Positions 4,319 to 6,198 of a DNA stretch of 6,198 bases are shown one piece after another. The stretch is from DASYAN01 sp036501345. GTDB taxonomy: Bacteria > Chloroflexota > Ktedonobacteria > Ktedonobacterales > Ktedonobacteraceae. Made by a program: the position numbers and the translations under genes. The stretch spans positions 1 through 6,198 of the forward strand of contig DASYAN010000517.1 of NCBI GenBank assembly GCA_036501345.1, written 5' to 3'. Position 1 is the first letter of the stretch. Every line of letters starts with the position of its first letter. The notes beneath the pieces are model-generated. The model made no database searches and was not told the DNA's origin. It was given only the letters and a program-made list of their open reading frames with translations.

Positions 4319-5638
4319 ATGTTAGCACAACACAAAACTAGAAATACCCTACTTCTCCATCCATCATTAGTAGAACATGCCATCCCACAGCCAAATAACC
4401 ACAAGCCACCAACGATGACCGACTTTATCGGCTGGATTCTGCAAGGCGGGGTTCTCCTTAGCACAGCAGTTATTGTGCTTGGATTATTCCTTGCGGTAGT
4501 AAGTCCAGGAGGATTTTCTCTCCAAAGAGCTTTTCTTTTTCCACAAACGTTGAGCCAGATTGGAGCGGGATTGCTTGCATGGCAGCCACAAGCCGTGATC
4601 ATGCTGGGGCTTTTACTACTGATTGCTACTCCGGTTATACGAGTAGCGGCCTCGATGGTCGCTTTTGCCTTCGAGCGGGATCGAAAATATGTGATCATTA
4701 CGCTCATCGTGCTCGCCATCCTCCTGCTTAGCCTAATTTTTAGCCAGAACAATACGACGAGCGCACATTTCAACGACTTGATGTTACCTCATTTTTCGAT
4801 GAGTATGTTCCTACTTATTTTCATAGGATCAATAGTGGCAGGAACCCTAGGCTCACTTGTCGGGCTCGGAGGTGGCGTATTGATCGTTCCTCTCTTAACT
4901 TTAGCTTTTGGACTGCCCATCTCGCTTGCCATTGGAGCTAGTATTATCTCTGTCATCGCTACATCAAGTGGTGCTGCAGCGGCCTATGTGCGTGACCACC
5001 TGACCAATGTACGTGTTGGTATGTTTCTGGAGCTAGGGACCACCATTGGAGCCATTAGTGGTGCATTCCTGACTAGCTTGCTAGCTCCCAGTCTACTTTC
5101 GGTAATTTTCGGCATCGTGCTCTTCATTTCGGCTGCTCCACTGCTGTTCAAAATGGGAGAAGAGTTGCCCAAGGGAGTAAAGAATGATCGGTGGGCTAAA
5201 TGGCTCCATCTTTCAAGCTCTTATCCAGATCATCACCTGGGAAAAGATGTACCGTACCAAGTCACACGCACACCGTTCGGACTGGGAATGATGTATATTG
5301 CTGGACTGATCTCGGGATTGCTCGGCATCGGAAGTGGCGCATTTAAAGTTCTGGCACTCGATACATTGATGCGACTGCCATTAAAGGTTTCAACGACTAC
5401 AAGCAATCTGATGATTGGGGTTACGGCAGCAGCTAGCGCAGGTATCTACTTCTCGCGCGGTGATATTCCCCCACTGATTGCTGCACCTGTCGCTCTTGGG
5501 GTCCTGATCGGCGCACTGATAGGGGCACGTTTACTCGTACATCTGAGCAATAAAACACTGCGTTTGATCTTCTTACCAGTCATTGCGGCAACCGCTCTTG
5601 AGATGATTCTGCATGGCATCGGCTTTGGACATTTCTAA
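4319..5638 (+). CDS. DUF1634-TSUP fusion: TauE/SafE-family membrane transporter
   Basis: This 439-residue integral membrane protein has two parts. Residues 33-145 form a DUF1634 domain: helices at about 35-61, 86-112 and 123-141, with LGLLLLIATPVIRVAAS and the loop FERDRKYV typical of that family. Residues 160-439 form a complete TSUP (TauE/SafE) permease with its two-fold internal repeat: GSLVGLGGGVLIVPLLTL (178-195) is echoed by SGLLGIGSGAFKVLALDTLM (332-351), with a hydrophilic loop at 280-318 between halves. TSUP members move sulfite, sulfonates or other small organic anions, usually outward; the substrate here cannot be told. The two domains are commonly adjacent separate genes, so the fusion and its order are notable. 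ATG 4319 has GGAAGG 12 bases upstream; ATG 4415 (MTDFIGW) lacks a Shine-Dalgarno but lies immediately before the domain, and the 32-residue extension looks uncharacteristic. Either start is possible. Confidence 0.88.
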   Translation: MLAQHKTRNTLLLHPSLVEHAIPQPNNHKPPTMTDFIGWILQGGVLLSTAVIVLGLFLAVVSPGGFSLQRAFLFPQTLSQIGAGLLAWQPQAVIMLGLLLLIATPVIRVAASMVAFAFERDRKYVIITLIVLAILLLSLIFSQNNTTSAHFNDLMLPHFSMSMFLLIFIGSIVAGTLGSLVGLGGGVLIVPLLTLAFGLPISLAIGASIISVIATSSGAAAAYVRDHLTNVRVGMFLELGTTIGAISGAFLTSLLAPSLLSVIFGIVLFISAAPLLFKMGEELPKGVKNDRWAKWLHLSSSYPDHHLGKDVPYQVTRTPFGLGMMYIAGLISGLLGIGSGAFKVLALDTLMRLPLKVSTTTSNLMIGVTAAASAGIYFSRGDIPPLIAAPVALGVLIGALIGARLLVHLSNKTLRLIFLPVIAATALEMILHGIGFGHF

Positions 5639-5661
5639 TGAGCAGGATGTGCAATAAAAGC

Positions 5662-6063
5662 CTAGAGCGGTTCTAACTGGTCTAAAGAAGGCGCTGGCAG
5701 GATTTGATGTACTAATTTAAGCAATTCGTCCATATCAAAGGGTTTGTACAGGACAGGGATCTTCTTCTGTCGGAGGGTCTCTTCCTGCTCACGCATTTCA
5801 CTGAGAGCCGCAGTACAGAGAATGACAGGAATATTCTTTGTGGGAGGATACATTTTGAGCTTCTGTAGTAGGAGCAATCCTTCGGCATGGTATCCTATTC
5901 TGACGTCCAGGATTATAAGAGCAGGATTTAACTGTTCCACATCCTTCACATCTTCATAGACAACTAATGAAGAACTTACTTCATATCCTTCGCTTTCAAG
6001 AATAAGATGAAATAATTCCAGAATTGACTGATCATCGTTGATAACAAGGATCGACGCAGCCAT
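5662..6063 (-). CDS. Single-domain response regulator (receiver only)
   Basis: A CheY/Spo0F-like phospho-acceptor protein of 133 residues without an output domain. The receiver fold is complete: ILVINDD gives the acidic pair D10/D11, ALIILDV gives the phospho-acceptor D53, VILCTAA gives the switch threonine T84, and LYKPFD gives the conserved K107. The C-terminal helix MDELLKLVHQIL closes the domain at about residue 122, leaving an 11-residue tail. I chose ATG 6063-6061 because GAGGAG lies nine bases upstream and the receiver begins at once; the frame is open back to 6165 but those 34 residues are not receiver-like. The gene converges on the transporter, with only 23 bp between the two stops and no clear terminator. 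No histidine kinase is in the window, so its partner is unknown. It probably acts in a phosphorelay or by protein-protein contact in the cytoplasm. Confidence 0.9.
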   Translation of the reverse strand: MAASILVINDDQSILELFHLILESEGYEVSSSLVVYEDVKDVEQLNPALIILDVRIGYHAEGLLLLQKLKMYPPTKNIPVILCTAALSEMREQEETLRQKKIPVLYKPFDMDELLKLVHQILPAPSLDQLEPL

Positions 6064-6155
6064 GGCTAAACACTCCTCTACGGATTTAGGCCAATCCTTC
6101 CAAAATAAGGTGCTAAATAAGGAAGCCCCATGAATTAGTAGCACAAGCCGTGTAA

Positions 6156-6164
6156 AGTATACCA
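6156..6164 (-). promoter_or_regulatory. Extended -10 promoter of the receiver gene
   Basis: On the minus strand TGGTATACT (6164 to 6156) fits an extended -10 (TGnTATAnT), about 93 bases upstream of the ATG at 6063, giving a leader of roughly 85 nt. No good -35 is visible. It is similar in style to the extended -10 of the rnz promoter. Confidence 0.45.
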
Positions 6165-6198
6165 CAACTAGCTCATTATCTGTTCGACTTCCTGACCT

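Noticed and set aside
4261..4773. Minus-strand ORF of 170 aa
   Set aside because: Antisense to the DUF1634 part of the transporter gene; its low-complexity basic composition reflects the opposite strand of a membrane gene.
5744..5959. Plus-strand ORF of 71 aa
   Set aside because: Antisense to the receiver gene, whose D10/D11, D53, T84 and K107 are all present.
6064..6165. 34-residue N-terminal extension of the receiver gene
   Set aside because: The internal ATG at 6063 has a clear GAGGAG upstream and the receiver domain starts there; the extension also overlaps the predicted promoter.

Overview
The window looks like bacterial chromosomal DNA of intermediate GC. It holds four recognisable genes around a central accessory stretch of about 2 kb. 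A stand-alone receiver with the opening ILVINDDQSILELF, a TauE/SafE-type permease carrying a DUF1634 domain, degraded insertion sequences and loosely packed genes would all fit a member of the Ktedonobacteria (Chloroflexota). That placement is inference from general resemblance, not proof.

Layout. (1) Positions 1-504, minus strand: the N-terminal part of a membrane zincin of the DUF3267 type (HEAIH motif), cut by the window edge. Its ribosome-binding site is oddly placed. (2) 505-1597: no intact gene. It contains one copy of a 40-bp promoter-like repeat (786-825), a frameshifted C-terminal remnant of an ISL3-family transposase on the minus strand (about 912-1185), and five tandem 19-23-bp units beginning TGTCC/TGGCC (1327-1434) that resemble the repeated ends of some insertion sequences. 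(3) 1598-2760: AT-richer DNA with two unrecognised plus-strand genes separated by a hairpin and lying in different frames (perhaps one broken gene), then a doubtful ORF containing a perfect 14-bp inverted repeat. (4) 2860-3845: a second copy of the promoter repeat, here overlapping a near-palindromic operator-like element, directly in front of a ribonuclease Z gene. (5) 3846-4318: non-coding, with one reasonable sigma-70-like promoter whose transcript is unknown. (6) 4319-5638: a membrane protein fusing an N-terminal DUF1634 domain to a complete TSUP (TauE/SafE) permease. (7) 5662-6063, minus strand: a single-domain response regulator converging on the transporter gene, with its own promoter near the right edge.

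The genes do not form one pathway or operon. Ribonuclease Z (tRNA 3' maturation), the permease (probable anion or organosulfur export) and the receiver look like separate transcription units. The most interesting architecture is the near-identical promoter repeat on either side of the 2-kb accessory segment, which suggests the segment was inserted next to, or duplicated with, the rnz promoter. I found no CRISPR array, rRNA, tRNA or recognisable defence system.
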